DNA of 64,000 bases from Rubripirellula sp. (lineage in GTDB: Bacteria; Planctomycetota; Planctomycetia; Pirellulales; Pirellulaceae): the NCBI GenBank assembly GCA_012270065.1, contig JAAXJB010000048.1, positions 1 through 64,000 on the forward strand, written 5' to 3'. The notes below the pieces were generated by a model. The model was not told the origin of the DNA. It saw nothing but the letters and a program-made list of their open reading frames with translations, and ran no database searches. The translations under genes were made by a program, and so were the position numbers. Positions 1 to 9,900 of the stretch are shown one piece after another (position 1 is the first letter of the stretch; each line of letters starts with the position of its first letter).

Positions 1-30
1 CCTGTCTTCGGGTTTCCTGTCTTCGGGTTT
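1..30. repeat. 15-bp tandem direct repeat, two perfect copies
   Basis: Positions 1-15 and 16-30 are identical (cctgtcttcgggttt). The array may continue upstream of the window. It lies just past the stop codon of the multihaem cytochrome gene and belongs to the family of short intergenic tandem repeats seen throughout the window. Confidence 0.9.
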
Positions 31-71
31 CTGGGGGAGTGACAATCGGGAATGAGAATCGATCCCACGCA

Positions 72-1934
72 TCATTTCAGTTGTCTTGATCGCCACAGTT
101 GTTGCAGACGCTGTTGATGCTGCTGTGCGAGTTGCTGATGCTTGTTTGATTCGATGGTTTTTCCCTGTGAGCCGAGAATTGCAGCGAGCACGCGGTGTGC
201 TTCAATGTAGGTCGGGGCCAGTTCCACCGCCTTTTTCAAAGCTGTGATCGCTTGCTCGGTTTGGCCCGAGTTCTGTTCGGCGATGCCAAGTTGAAAATAA
301 TCGAAAGCTTCGGATTGGTACTGAGTCACCTGCCGATAGAGTTTCGCTGATTCTGCAAAATTGCGTCTTTGATACGCGATCTGCGCGAGCAGTCGCAGGG
401 CTTCTACTTTGGCGCGGGTCGGTTGCTGCTCGGATTGAGCTACCTCAGCAGCGAGGTCATTCGCAATCCCGGCCTGGCCCTGAGCACGAGCCAATAAGGC
501 GAGAATGGTGTTGGCATCGGCATCTGACTTGCCACTATTTTTCAGCTGAATCAACGATTTGGCAGCCTCGATGTCATAATCCTTGAAGTTGGGATTGTCT
601 GGCTCTTCCTGTGCCACCTGGAATTTTGCCAGCGCCTCGCAACGCTCGCGTTCCATCTCGGTCAATTCGCTGATGTCCAGTATGGGGCTCAGTCCCACCG
701 CAATTTCCGGCCCGGCTTTTTCCGTGCTATGGATCCCGATGCGATGATGATGAAAAGCGGTATGTGGGATCTCAGTATCCAGTTTAGGCATGTGGCACTT
801 TGCGCAATCGTTCTGGACCTTGGCCATTCTTTTTTGCAGTGGTTCGCCACACGCATCATCGTTGTGGCAATCAAGACAGATCGACCGATAATGTGCGGCC
901 ATCTCGTCCTTTGCGGGCGTGTCATGTGGGTTGTGGCATGTGATGCAGGTCAGAGTTTCCGTCTGCTGATAGCACTTGCTCTGATGCAACTGTTCGACAT
1001 GACCGACGATTTTCATTTTGTCATCGCCGAGACGGTACTGGTAGTCAAGGCGAACATCGGTCAGAGGAGTTCCGGGGCGAAAATCCCATTCGTCTTTCCC
1101 GGCACGAAGCGCCTTACCCGCTGCCTGCAGGTGGCACTGTTGGCAGATCGCTTCACTGAGTTCACGGTTCAACCTTGCCGGATTCACAATTGTCTGATCC
1201 GGAGTCGCCCGGTCGGAGCCGGCAAGATCAGGCGTAAGTGATGGCTTTGCCTTCTGGTCACGGTATTTTTTGGCATGTAATTCACCTGGGCCGTGGCATC
1301 GTTCGCAGCCCACAGTTTCTTCAAGGATGGTAAAGTCGTTGGGGTTTCCCTCTTTACGGTCGATGCTTCCCACATGACAGAAAAAACATTCCGAACTCAG
1401 CTTTCGGGAAAACCCGGGATGGTTCGGAAGATCATATCCCGGAGACATCGCCCACTTGTTTGATTCGACATACCAGGAGAGAGGCGACTGGCCGAAAAAA
1501 TCCCCCTTGCGATACACGTAGCTCTTGCCGTGGCTGCCAGATCCCATTGTGTAGAGGATTGGGTTTTCAGTGATCGCCAGTTCTTCATTGTTTGTGCCGC
1601 GGATAATTTCACGGTGGATCAACTGGTCGTCACGGAGGAAAACTTCATAGTCATTGCCGGATAACGCGTGACGGAAGGAACTCTTGGTCATTTCCTTGCT
1701 GGAATTGACCTTTTCCATCGTTTTACTGTGTGTCGTTTCCAGATAGCTCTTGTGTTGATTGGGGTGACAGCTGACGCAAGCCTGTGATCCGATGTACTTC
1801 ACTGATGGGTCTGCATTCAGGGGAGGCGATGCCTCGATTCGTCCCGAGTGGACAATCAAGAAGATGGCCATGCATGGAAAAAGTTGTGACCAGGCGATGA
1901 TCGAGCCGGATGGGTTGGCCGAAGATGAATTCAC
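72..1934 (-). CDS. Secreted multihaem cytochrome c with C-terminal TPR repeats
   Basis: Predicted periplasmic electron-transfer protein of 620 residues starting with GTG. A short basic stretch and a hydrophobic segment (about residues 18-30) act as export signal. Seven CxxCH haem-binding motifs are visible, with first Cys at residues 53, 183, 210, 264, 330, 353 and 377. A His-rich stretch at about 391-398 could supply distal ligands. The first part resembles cytochrome c554/NrfA-type multihaem proteins; residues about 470-615 form TPR helices. Multihaem-TPR fusions of this kind are common in planctomycetes and usually annotated only as cytochrome c family protein. The electron donor and acceptor are unknown. 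It is divergent from a TPR/FG-GAP/UnbV gene across a 431-bp gap, a pairing that suggests shared function but does not prove it. Confidence 0.93.
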   Translation of the reverse strand: MNSSSANPSGSIIAWSQLFPCMAIFLIVHSGRIEASPPLNADPSVKYIGSQACVSCHPNQHKSYLETTHSKTMEKVNSSKEMTKSSFRHALSGNDYEVFLRDDQLIHREIIRGTNNEELAITENPILYTMGSGSHGKSYVYRKGDFFGQSPLSWYVESNKWAMSPGYDLPNHPGFSRKLSSECFFCHVGSIDRKEGNPNDFTILEETVGCERCHGPGELHAKKYRDQKAKPSLTPDLAGSDRATPDQTIVNPARLNRELSEAICQQCHLQAAGKALRAGKDEWDFRPGTPLTDVRLDYQYRLGDDKMKIVGHVEQLHQSKCYQQTETLTCITCHNPHDTPAKDEMAAHYRSICLDCHNDDACGEPLQKRMAKVQNDCAKCHMPKLDTEIPHTAFHHHRIGIHSTEKAGPEIAVGLSPILDISELTEMERERCEALAKFQVAQEEPDNPNFKDYDIEAAKSLIQLKNSGKSDADANTILALLARAQGQAGIANDLAAEVAQSEQQPTRAKVEALRLLAQIAYQRRNFAESAKLYRQVTQYQSEAFDYFQLGIAEQNSGQTEQAITALKKAVELAPTYIEAHRVLAAILGSQGKTIESNKHQQLAQQHQQRLQQLWRSRQLK

Positions 1935-2365
1935 TGAACTGGCTGGTTGATGACTGCGGAAAGAAGCGGATGTTGAATCGTTTGACTACACCAGTTTACC
2001 GTCATGGGACAGGGATGACGTTGCAAAATCAGGGCGAAGTATTCGGTTTGCACAAGCTTTGAGTTTGTAATCATGTTGTCATCGCTCATGCTCAACGCCG
2101 GGTTGCCCGTTCGGGTTAGCCGTAAGCGCGGCGTGGGAGCAACTCAACGTTCACCAAAAACGCGTGATTCTCGCTTTTGGCAGCGGGAAATCCGGCTTCA
2201 CGGTAAAGTTGGCTAGAATAAAATGGAATGTTCAATGGTATTTGTGTGATCTTCAGCTCCTTTCAGCGGAACACGCCGCTGTCATGCGTTGTTGGTGGGG
2301 GGAGAGCAACCGTGTTGCCTGTCCCGCTTGCCTGTCCCTGTTGTCCGATGATTGGTGTGAATTGA
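1935..2365. other. Divergent intergenic region
   Basis: 431 bp between the divergent starts of the multihaem cytochrome and the FG-GAP/UnbV gene. It must hold both promoters. I see no convincing -35/-10 pair, strong hairpin or small gene. An open frame from 2164 overlaps the next gene in another frame and looks spurious. Confidence 0.5.
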
Positions 2366-5300
2366 GTGAACGGTTGTCGTACAGAATTAGCCTGCTTATT
2401 GCGATGGACGGCCTGTTTGCTGCTTTTGTGCGGCTGTCAAAAGGATGATGCTCCAGTCACCCCGGCCGCGGCTGGGCGGTCTGCTGACAAGGCTGAACCC
2501 ACTGTTTCAGAGAACCCGGCGGCAGCGGTGAAAGCCTTGATGCGGCGTGGACGGGTAGCGGCTGCGGCGGATCAGATGCAGGCTGCGTTGTTGAGAAACC
2601 CGCAGGACCCGGATCTGTTGCTGCTCGCCGGTGATGTTGCTGTTGCTCAGGGCGATGCGGCGCGGGCAGCCGAGTTGTATGAATCCGCCATCTCTGCATT
2701 CGGTGGTAGTCATGCAGAATCCATGCTCAAGCTTGGGCAGGAGTACATGAATCTGGGGCGTCCCTTCGATTCGATTCGGGTCATGGAAGAGGCGGTCAGT
2801 GCTTATCCTCAAGTGGCTGATTACCGACTCAAACTGGTTGGATTGCAGTTGGCCGTCGGGCTTGAGTTTGAGAGTCAGGAGCATTTGCGGTGGTTGGTGC
2901 AACGTGGGCATGGAGGAGTCAATCTGCTCATCGTCCTCTCGGATCTTTCGCGTCCGCAGACCGTAGAATCGACTTGCAAGTACGCCTTGAAAAACTATCC
3001 GAAAGATCTTCGGCCAAATTATTCACTGGCGAGGTTGCCGGCGTATCACTCGAATTGGAACAAGGTCGCGGATCTGCTCGCACCGGTGGTCGAACGTCAT
3101 CCTGACTTTGTGCCAGCACAGGCTCTGTATGGACGTGCTTTACTTGAATTGCAAAATGACTCACGACTCTCTCAATGGTACAGGTCACTGCCGTCTGGCA
3201 TCGAGGGTCAGCCCCAGTATTGGTTGACGATGGGAGGCATTGCGGAGCAAAGTGGAGACATACCGATGGCTGCGAGGGCTTACTGGAACGCAGTGAGCCT
3301 GGATGAAAATAGTGGTGAGGCATTGTTGAAACTGTCCGCCAGTATGTCGCAGCTCAAGGAAGCGGAAAATGCACGAAGTCTTGCTGATCGTGCGGCGAGG
3401 ATAACAGTGCTCCGTGATGGCGTGGATTCATTTTTATCATGGAAAAGCAACTCGCAATCGGATGCGGTCGTCATTGCACGTTCCCTGAACCAGTTGGGAC
3501 GCCGCTGGGAAGCAACCAGCTGGTTGCGGGCTGCCTATTTGATGAACCAGAATCCCCAGCAGGATCTTGACGGGATATACAAGTCGGTTCGGTCCACTTT
3601 GACAGCTCAAACACCGTGGCAAATGCCGGAGTTTGCCGTTGCAAAAAAGATTGATGTGGAAAAGTACCCCAAACCAGTTTGGTCGGATTCCGGTAGTGCC
3701 GCTCCGACCGTTGCTGACCCTGCGACGGAATCGGAAATCCGATTTGTCAATCAAGCCGCGGAACGACAGCTGTTGCATACCTGCCGTTTGAACAAGTCGG
3801 TGAGTGAAAAAGGCGGTTTGACGATTTACCAGTCCGGGGCGGGCGGTGCTGGTGTGATTGATTTTGACCTTGATGGGTGGCCTGATCTGTTGCTGACATC
3901 CGTCGATGGAAATCCCATGCGGAATGATTCGAGCCCCAATCACCTGTTTCGTAATCACGGCGGAAAATTTTCCGATGTCACCGGGGTTTCTGATTCCGGC
4001 GGAACCGGCTTCGCGCAGGGCATTGCTGTTGGAGACTACAATGCTGATGGATTTCCTGATCTGTTCGTTGCAAATATCGGTCGCAACCAGTTGTTGCGTA
4101 ACAATGGGGACGGAACGTTTCGTGATGTCACCCAACAGGAAGGTCTGACTGATGAAGTGTGGACCAGTTCTGCTGGCATCGCGGATCTTGATGGAGATGG
4201 GTTAGCGGACCTGTTTCAGCTTGGATATTGTCAAACAGAGAAAGCCCTGCAACAGCTTTGTGTTGACGCCGACTTGAAGGAACCACGATCCTGTGCGCCA
4301 CTGGCATTTTCTGCGCAGCGGGATCGCGTCTGGCAAAATGCTGCCAACGGTGGTTACGTTGATAGAACTGCCACCTGGTTGAGTCGCCATGAAGCAGGTC
4401 GAGGCTTGGGGCTGGTCATCGGATCGCTTGATCGACGTCCGGGAATTGATGTTTACGTTGCGAACGACATGACGGCCAACCATTACTGGTCATCAAATGA
4501 TGGCGAGATTGGCAGCGAAGACACGGATGACCAAAATGCCGGAACAGGCCAACTTGATCAGCCATTCAGGCTTTCCGAGCAGGCGAGTATCCGGGGACTC
4601 GCTGTCAACGGACGTTCTTTGTCTCAGGCGTCGATGGGCATCGCTGCAGGCGACGTGGACCAGGATGGAGACGTTGACTTTCTGCTGACTCATTTCTCCG
4701 GTGACTACAACACGTTTTACGAACAGGTAGCTGATGGAATGTGGGCTGATCGATCCAAGCGTGTAGGAATTGTCGAGCCATCACAGCAGATGCTGGGGTA
4801 CGGTACACAGTGGATCGATGCTGATAACGATGGGACGCTTGAGCTGGTCGTTGCCAATGGAGACATTGATGATTTCGCTCATCAGGATCGTCTTTTCCGG
4901 CAGCCTGCCCAGTTGTTCCGGCGGCAGAGCAACGGACTTTGGTCGCAGACCCAACGACAGTCCCTGGGAGATTATTTTCAGCGTGATCACCTGGGACGCG
5001 CGATGGTAAAACTGGATTTCAACCGGGATCAGAAACAGGATCTGTTGATCACACATTTGTTCGAACCAGTGGCCCTGTTGGAAAATGAAACCATCAGCAA
5101 CGGCTCGCAATGCCGGTTTTTCTTCGTGGGGACGACATCCGGTCGAGATGCGATTGGCACGCGAATCACCTTGAAACAGTCTGATCGCCAGCTTGTGGGG
5201 CACCTGCTTGCCGGAGATGGTTTTCAATGTTCCAACGAGCGATGTGTGAAATTCGGTTTTGGCAACGAACAGGGCAGTGGAGAGATTCTTGTGGACTGGC

Positions 5301-5398
5301 CCGATGGAACCAGGGAAGCATTCGGAAGACACGAATTGTCAGGAGATTACCTCATCGTTCAGGGTAGTGGTGAAGTTTATCCGCATCGCTCCCGCTGA
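2366..5398 (+). CDS. Lipoprotein with TPR repeats, FG-GAP/VCBS repeats and C-terminal ASPIC/UnbV domain
   Basis: 1010 residues, GTG start. A lipoprotein-type signal ends at about residue 24 (LLLLCGC), so the protein is probably lipid-anchored outside the inner membrane. Residues about 50-420 are TPR-like helices. From about 480 there are at least six FG-GAP/VCBS calcium-loop repeats of the D-x-D-x-D-G-x-x-D type (for example DFDLDGWPD, DYNADGFPD, DLDGDGLAD, DVDQDGDVD), predicting a beta-propeller. The last about 75 residues match the ASPIC/UnbV domain, including the W-P-D-G-T signature. This CRTAC1-like architecture is common in Planctomycetota and Acidobacteriota; substrate or partner is unknown. 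The divergent multihaem cytochrome is its only close neighbour. Confidence 0.92.
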   Translation: MNGCRTELACLLRWTACLLLLCGCQKDDAPVTPAAAGRSADKAEPTVSENPAAAVKALMRRGRVAAAADQMQAALLRNPQDPDLLLLAGDVAVAQGDAARAAELYESAISAFGGSHAESMLKLGQEYMNLGRPFDSIRVMEEAVSAYPQVADYRLKLVGLQLAVGLEFESQEHLRWLVQRGHGGVNLLIVLSDLSRPQTVESTCKYALKNYPKDLRPNYSLARLPAYHSNWNKVADLLAPVVERHPDFVPAQALYGRALLELQNDSRLSQWYRSLPSGIEGQPQYWLTMGGIAEQSGDIPMAARAYWNAVSLDENSGEALLKLSASMSQLKEAENARSLADRAARITVLRDGVDSFLSWKSNSQSDAVVIARSLNQLGRRWEATSWLRAAYLMNQNPQQDLDGIYKSVRSTLTAQTPWQMPEFAVAKKIDVEKYPKPVWSDSGSAAPTVADPATESEIRFVNQAAERQLLHTCRLNKSVSEKGGLTIYQSGAGGAGVIDFDLDGWPDLLLTSVDGNPMRNDSSPNHLFRNHGGKFSDVTGVSDSGGTGFAQGIAVGDYNADGFPDLFVANIGRNQLLRNNGDGTFRDVTQQEGLTDEVWTSSAGIADLDGDGLADLFQLGYCQTEKALQQLCVDADLKEPRSCAPLAFSAQRDRVWQNAANGGYVDRTATWLSRHEAGRGLGLVIGSLDRRPGIDVYVANDMTANHYWSSNDGEIGSEDTDDQNAGTGQLDQPFRLSEQASIRGLAVNGRSLSQASMGIAAGDVDQDGDVDFLLTHFSGDYNTFYEQVADGMWADRSKRVGIVEPSQQMLGYGTQWIDADNDGTLELVVANGDIDDFAHQDRLFRQPAQLFRRQSNGLWSQTQRQSLGDYFQRDHLGRAMVKLDFNRDQKQDLLITHLFEPVALLENETISNGSQCRFFFVGTTSGRDAIGTRITLKQSDRQLVGHLLAGDGFQCSNERCVKFGFGNEQGSGEILVDWPDGTREAFGRHELSGDYLIVQGSGEVYPHRSR

Positions 5399-5492
5399 TT
5401 GCTTGATGGTTGGGATTTCAATCTGTTTTTCGATTCGACCCGGGCCAGTGTGAATGGTTTACGATGATGGCCCCTAGCCATTGGAGTAGCCC

Positions 5493-6863
5493 ATGACAAA
5501 GTGTGATTATTTGAACCGTCGGCGTTTTTTCGGAACGCTCACCGCCGGTGCTTCGATTGCCATGCATCACAACTGGCAGCGATATTCACAGGCCGAGGAT
5601 GCGTTGCCCTCATCGATCGATTCGAAGGAACGCATTGCTGCTTTGACAACGCGTTTGAACCCCAAAATAAATGCGTCACGACAGGCTGCACTGGAACTCC
5701 TCAAACCCACTCCAGCACAGCTTGAGCGGGGATTGCGTTTGCACGCGGAATCCATTGTTTTCGATTCCTACGGATTCTCGCCGCGTGCAGCTGTCGATGG
5801 TGAATCTTTGGCCAGAATGATTCAGGACGGAGCCTCGGAGATCGAGTTGGATGATGCTCGTGAAGACATGATGATGACCCGTGTAGTGGCGGATGCGGTT
5901 CAGCAGCAGGAGTATCGGGATGCGTGGCGGGCATCCGGTGTGACCTGTGTTTTTCAGAATGCCGGACAGGAGGGGCAGGATCCGATGCGGTTGATCAAAC
6001 GTCTCGCCCGCTTCACCTATGTGACAGACATGATGCGTGGTTTTGTTGCCAAAGCCTCCACGCCGCAGGATGTGGTTTCTGCCAAGAAAGAGGGCAGGCA
6101 TTGCCTTTATATGACGGGCAATGGGGTGCCTTTGACACAGCAGTGGGTTTCTGTGCCTGATGAGTTGCGATACATGCGGATCTTCTTCCAGCTCGGCATT
6201 CGCATGATGCATTTGACCTACCAAAGGCGAAATATGATCGGTGACGGCTGTGGCGAAAAAACGGACGCCGGTTTGAGTGATTTTGGTGAGGCTGCGGTGC
6301 GAGAAATGAATCGAGTGGGTGTGATTCCGGATTGTGCGCACAGTGGTTGGAAAACCAGCCTTGAGGCGGCACGTGTTTCAACCAGGCCAGTCGTGGCAAG
6401 TCATTCTGTCTGTGGTGCAATCCATCCCCACATTCGCAGTAAGCCCGATGAGGTGATTCGAGCGATAGCAGATTCCGGAGGTTACATCGGGATCTGCTGC
6501 ATTCCGCGTTTTCTGCGTGGAAAGGGTGATATCACGTCCCTGCTGGATCATGTTGATCACGTGATTCGGAAATTTGGATCTGACCATGTCGCGATCGGAA
6601 CAGATGTCGCTTATCAATCGCAGGATTCAGGACGTGAAAGGGCCAAGGTACCTCGTCGAGGGAAAACCAGAACTGAGTTTCGTTCTTTGTGGCCTGCAGA
6701 CGATTATCAAACCACGAAACAGGCCACTGAGAGCATGGCCTGGACCAACTGGCCGCTGTTTACCGTGGGACTTGTGCAGCGTGGGCATGGCGACGATGTC
6801 ATCCGAAAAGTCATTGGTGGTAATGTCATGCGTGTTGCCAGGGAAACGATTGGGCAGGCGTGA
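5493..6863 (+). CDS. Peptidase M19 (membrane dipeptidase)-like protein, Tat-exported
   Basis: 456 residues. The N-terminus carries a twin-arginine motif (RRRFFGT, residues 9-15), so export folded through Tat is likely. The rest fits the renal-dipeptidase fold: H283 in DCAHSG, H304 in ASHS and the late GTD motif correspond to conserved metal or substrate residues. Two family ligands look absent: the N-terminal HxD pair falls on DSYGF (residues 91-95) and the bridging Glu of the IEG motif falls on MTG (about 207-209). It may therefore bind one metal or none and may not be a standard dipeptidase. It follows the FG-GAP/UnbV gene by 94 bp on the same strand. Family assignment is firm; activity is uncertain. 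Confidence 0.88.
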   Translation: MTKCDYLNRRRFFGTLTAGASIAMHHNWQRYSQAEDALPSSIDSKERIAALTTRLNPKINASRQAALELLKPTPAQLERGLRLHAESIVFDSYGFSPRAAVDGESLARMIQDGASEIELDDAREDMMMTRVVADAVQQQEYRDAWRASGVTCVFQNAGQEGQDPMRLIKRLARFTYVTDMMRGFVAKASTPQDVVSAKKEGRHCLYMTGNGVPLTQQWVSVPDELRYMRIFFQLGIRMMHLTYQRRNMIGDGCGEKTDAGLSDFGEAAVREMNRVGVIPDCAHSGWKTSLEAARVSTRPVVASHSVCGAIHPHIRSKPDEVIRAIADSGGYIGICCIPRFLRGKGDITSLLDHVDHVIRKFGSDHVAIGTDVAYQSQDSGRERAKVPRRGKTRTEFRSLWPADDYQTTKQATESMAWTNWPLFTVGLVQRGHGDDVIRKVIGGNVMRVARETIGQA

Positions 6864-6945
6864 GAGATATTTCCAATCAACGTGCCGGCTGCCACGATGA
6901 TTGTTCACCTGCGCGAAGTCCTGGGTTGCCTTGTGCCACCAGTGA

Positions 6946-9900
6946 TCAGGCAGCACGGAGTTCACGGTTGTACTGGGCAAAGTTAACCCAGTCTGTGACT
7001 TCTTCGAGGTCAGGCAGATTGCCGCCACGAAGGATCCGTTTCCCCTCGTTGCTTCGCGCTATGGGATCAATGATCTCGAACAGTTCGTCTGCATCACAGG
7101 CTGCAAGATCCGTTGGCGTGACAATGTCAGCTGCAACCAGCAGTTGGGCGTCATGACCGCGTAGCATCGGAATGCAGCAGACAAGTGTGGTCTGTTGTTG
7201 CCACTGCAAGACTGTGTCCGCATTCACACGCCGGTGATCCAGTTGTTCGGCGACATCTTCAGGGTCTGCATCAAGCAGGTCCTGAATCGTGTAGATTCCG
7301 ATTGCTTGCAGACGTTCCTCCATGCGTTCGCCAATTGATGGAGCGTCCACGACTGGGGCATCCTGTTGCAGATAGAATCGCAATTCACGTATTTCTGTTT
7401 CGTCTTCGTTGTGTGTATCCGGCACCTGTTTGTCGATGGATTGATTCCGTTCGAATTGGACAATCGTGTTCCGCTTCGTTTCAGTTTCGCGATTGCTTTT
7501 TGAGCGTTCGCGTTTTTTCTGAATTGAGTGCTTGGTCTGACGGTTCCGTTGCAGGTTGGGGGCAAATCCGAACTCGTTTCCAGATTCATGGCTCTGGTTG
7601 CTTTCTTCTTGCATGGTTTCCAGTGAGGCAGCCTTCGATTCTTGTGCTGTGCGGTTCAGACCTTTGCTGTTTGCCGTAGCAATCCATCCCGTGATTCGTG
7701 CCAGTTCGTGGCTGCTGCCACTTAGCAGAAGTTGCTGTCCGAGGTCTGTGGCAAGAAATGCTTCCACTTTGTGCAGCAGGTTGATCGGGGGAGTTGCTGC
7801 CAACGCTGCTGGTGTTGTGATACCGCAAGCAACGAGAATTCTTGCATCAAAGCCTCGTAAATTGGGTACCCGACAGACCAGTCGGCATTCAGCCTGCCAT
7901 CGACGAATGGTGTTGGCTTCAACATCCGCCAGGCCCAGTGCGTCTGCCAGTCGGCAGGGATCCTGCTGCATCAGGTGGACAACATGGCTGACTTGCAAGC
8001 CTCGCAAACGGGCAGCTGCAACGGCATCAATCGACGGTGCTTGATCGATCGGACTGTCTACCGAAAGGAAAAACGGGGACTCTGGTGTCATCATCGAGAC
8101 GTTCTGGTTATGAGACATGTGCAGATCTTCCTTTCGATTGGTTGGATGTTGTTCTTTGGCCGAAGGAGTTTTGCTGACATCAAATCCTGGAGAACCAGGT
8201 AATCCTGAAGGACCCGGTGCAGGAACCGTGCTGTACGAATTTGCGTAGTAATAGCCATCGCGGTAAACCGTTCCAACTTGGGTCTGGTCAGTGAGTTCAC
8301 TTGAACAGGATGAGTTGGGAAAGTTGCTGTGTTGGCTGGTAGCGGCAGAACGATTCTCTTCAGGTTCCTGCCACGCCATGTCGAAACGTTGATTTGCATC
8401 TGGCATGAAGTTGCTGCCTTTCATGGCAATGGAATCGTCCACGACGTCCTGAAAACCATGGGTGTGAGGATGGGGGCCAACGTACTTTTCGTTCGCATAG
8501 TTCGATTTCCACAGTGGTCGGTGAGGATGAACGATGCGTTCCGGGTGAATTCTCTCAATCCGCGATCCCACGGATTCAAGTTCATGAGTCAAATGGTCGT
8601 TGCTCGTCAGGATCAATAACTGATGACCATCGCTTGCGTAATCATGAAGAGCAGCCGTGAGTGGACTGGCGCGATGTTTTCGTTCATGTAGTGTCACGCT
8701 TTCAATGTTTGTGCTCTGCCCGGTCTTCGGCTTCTGGTCAAGTTCAGGAATGGTTTCGATGACCAGTGGTACATGTCTGCCGGAATGGGCAAGCACTTGC
8801 CCTGCGGCCATTCTCACCGCAAGGACGGCGCAGGCCCGGTCAAGAGTCGAACACGTCTTCTCGTCGTATCCATCGATCTTGACAGCACCGGCTTTCACGG
8901 CCGTGTCCGAGTTTGAAGGAATGTGGTCGGGGGACCATTCAATTCGCCTCAGTCGACTACCTGTCAGTCGAATCAGCCATCGGCTGGCAATTTGTGAGAG
9001 CGTCGATGAAGGAGCTTCTGCATCGTGTGAGTCGATTTGATTCAGTACCTGGGTACGGCGGTTCTTCAACCATTGAGCACGCGAAAGATGACTGAGCCGA
9101 TTGTCCAATTCATTCAATTCCTTCACCAGCAGGTCGCGATTGCTGCAGCGAATTTGTGAATCCCCGGTTTCTGGTTTTGTGGCCGTGTTCGCGTTGATGA
9201 AGCGGTTTCGTATCTTGCGGCGTAATTGTGCTGCTTCACTCAGGCATGCGTCCAGCTTCAATGTGATGCTGTCAAGCTCCGAGATGCGTTCCTCGTGTTC
9301 CCGATTTCTGATTTCCAGTTGACGGTACTTGGAAGTTGTTGACGCATCGTCGTTGACCAGACCCAATTTGTGGTTTTGTCGGAGAATCTGGTCGCGATGA
9401 CGCTTTAGTTGCTTGATCACTGAAAGCAACCACTGTTCGCAATGCCGGGCGAGTGAGATTTCGTGGGTTGGAGGATTCGGTGCGAGTCCGGCAGGTTGAT
9501 GGCTGTAGGCATGGATCTGTTGCAGGCTGTCCCGAATGGTACGCAATGTCGAACTGAGAGTTCGTGTTGTTCCTGGAACGCTGACGTCCTGTTCATACCA
9601 GTTTTTGGTGACGCGGTCTGAACCCGTGTATCTTTCAATGAGCCAGTCTACTTGCCTCTTTGCGAGAAGAAGATGGTGTTTGATTGAGTTGCGTTCTCTC
9701 GCCAAAGGATTGTTTTCTGCTTGGCGTTCGCGTCTGGTTGATTCGGGCTTGTCCAGCGTGTGCAGAAACCGGTTCAATCGCATTCGTCGTAAAGTTCGTT
9801 CGTCAACCTGCGATGGTTGGGGGTTCGCCTTGCTTTTGCCTTGCAGCAGACATTGCTGAATGGCAGCTGTTTCCAGCTGCGCTCTCTGCCAGTGAACAAC

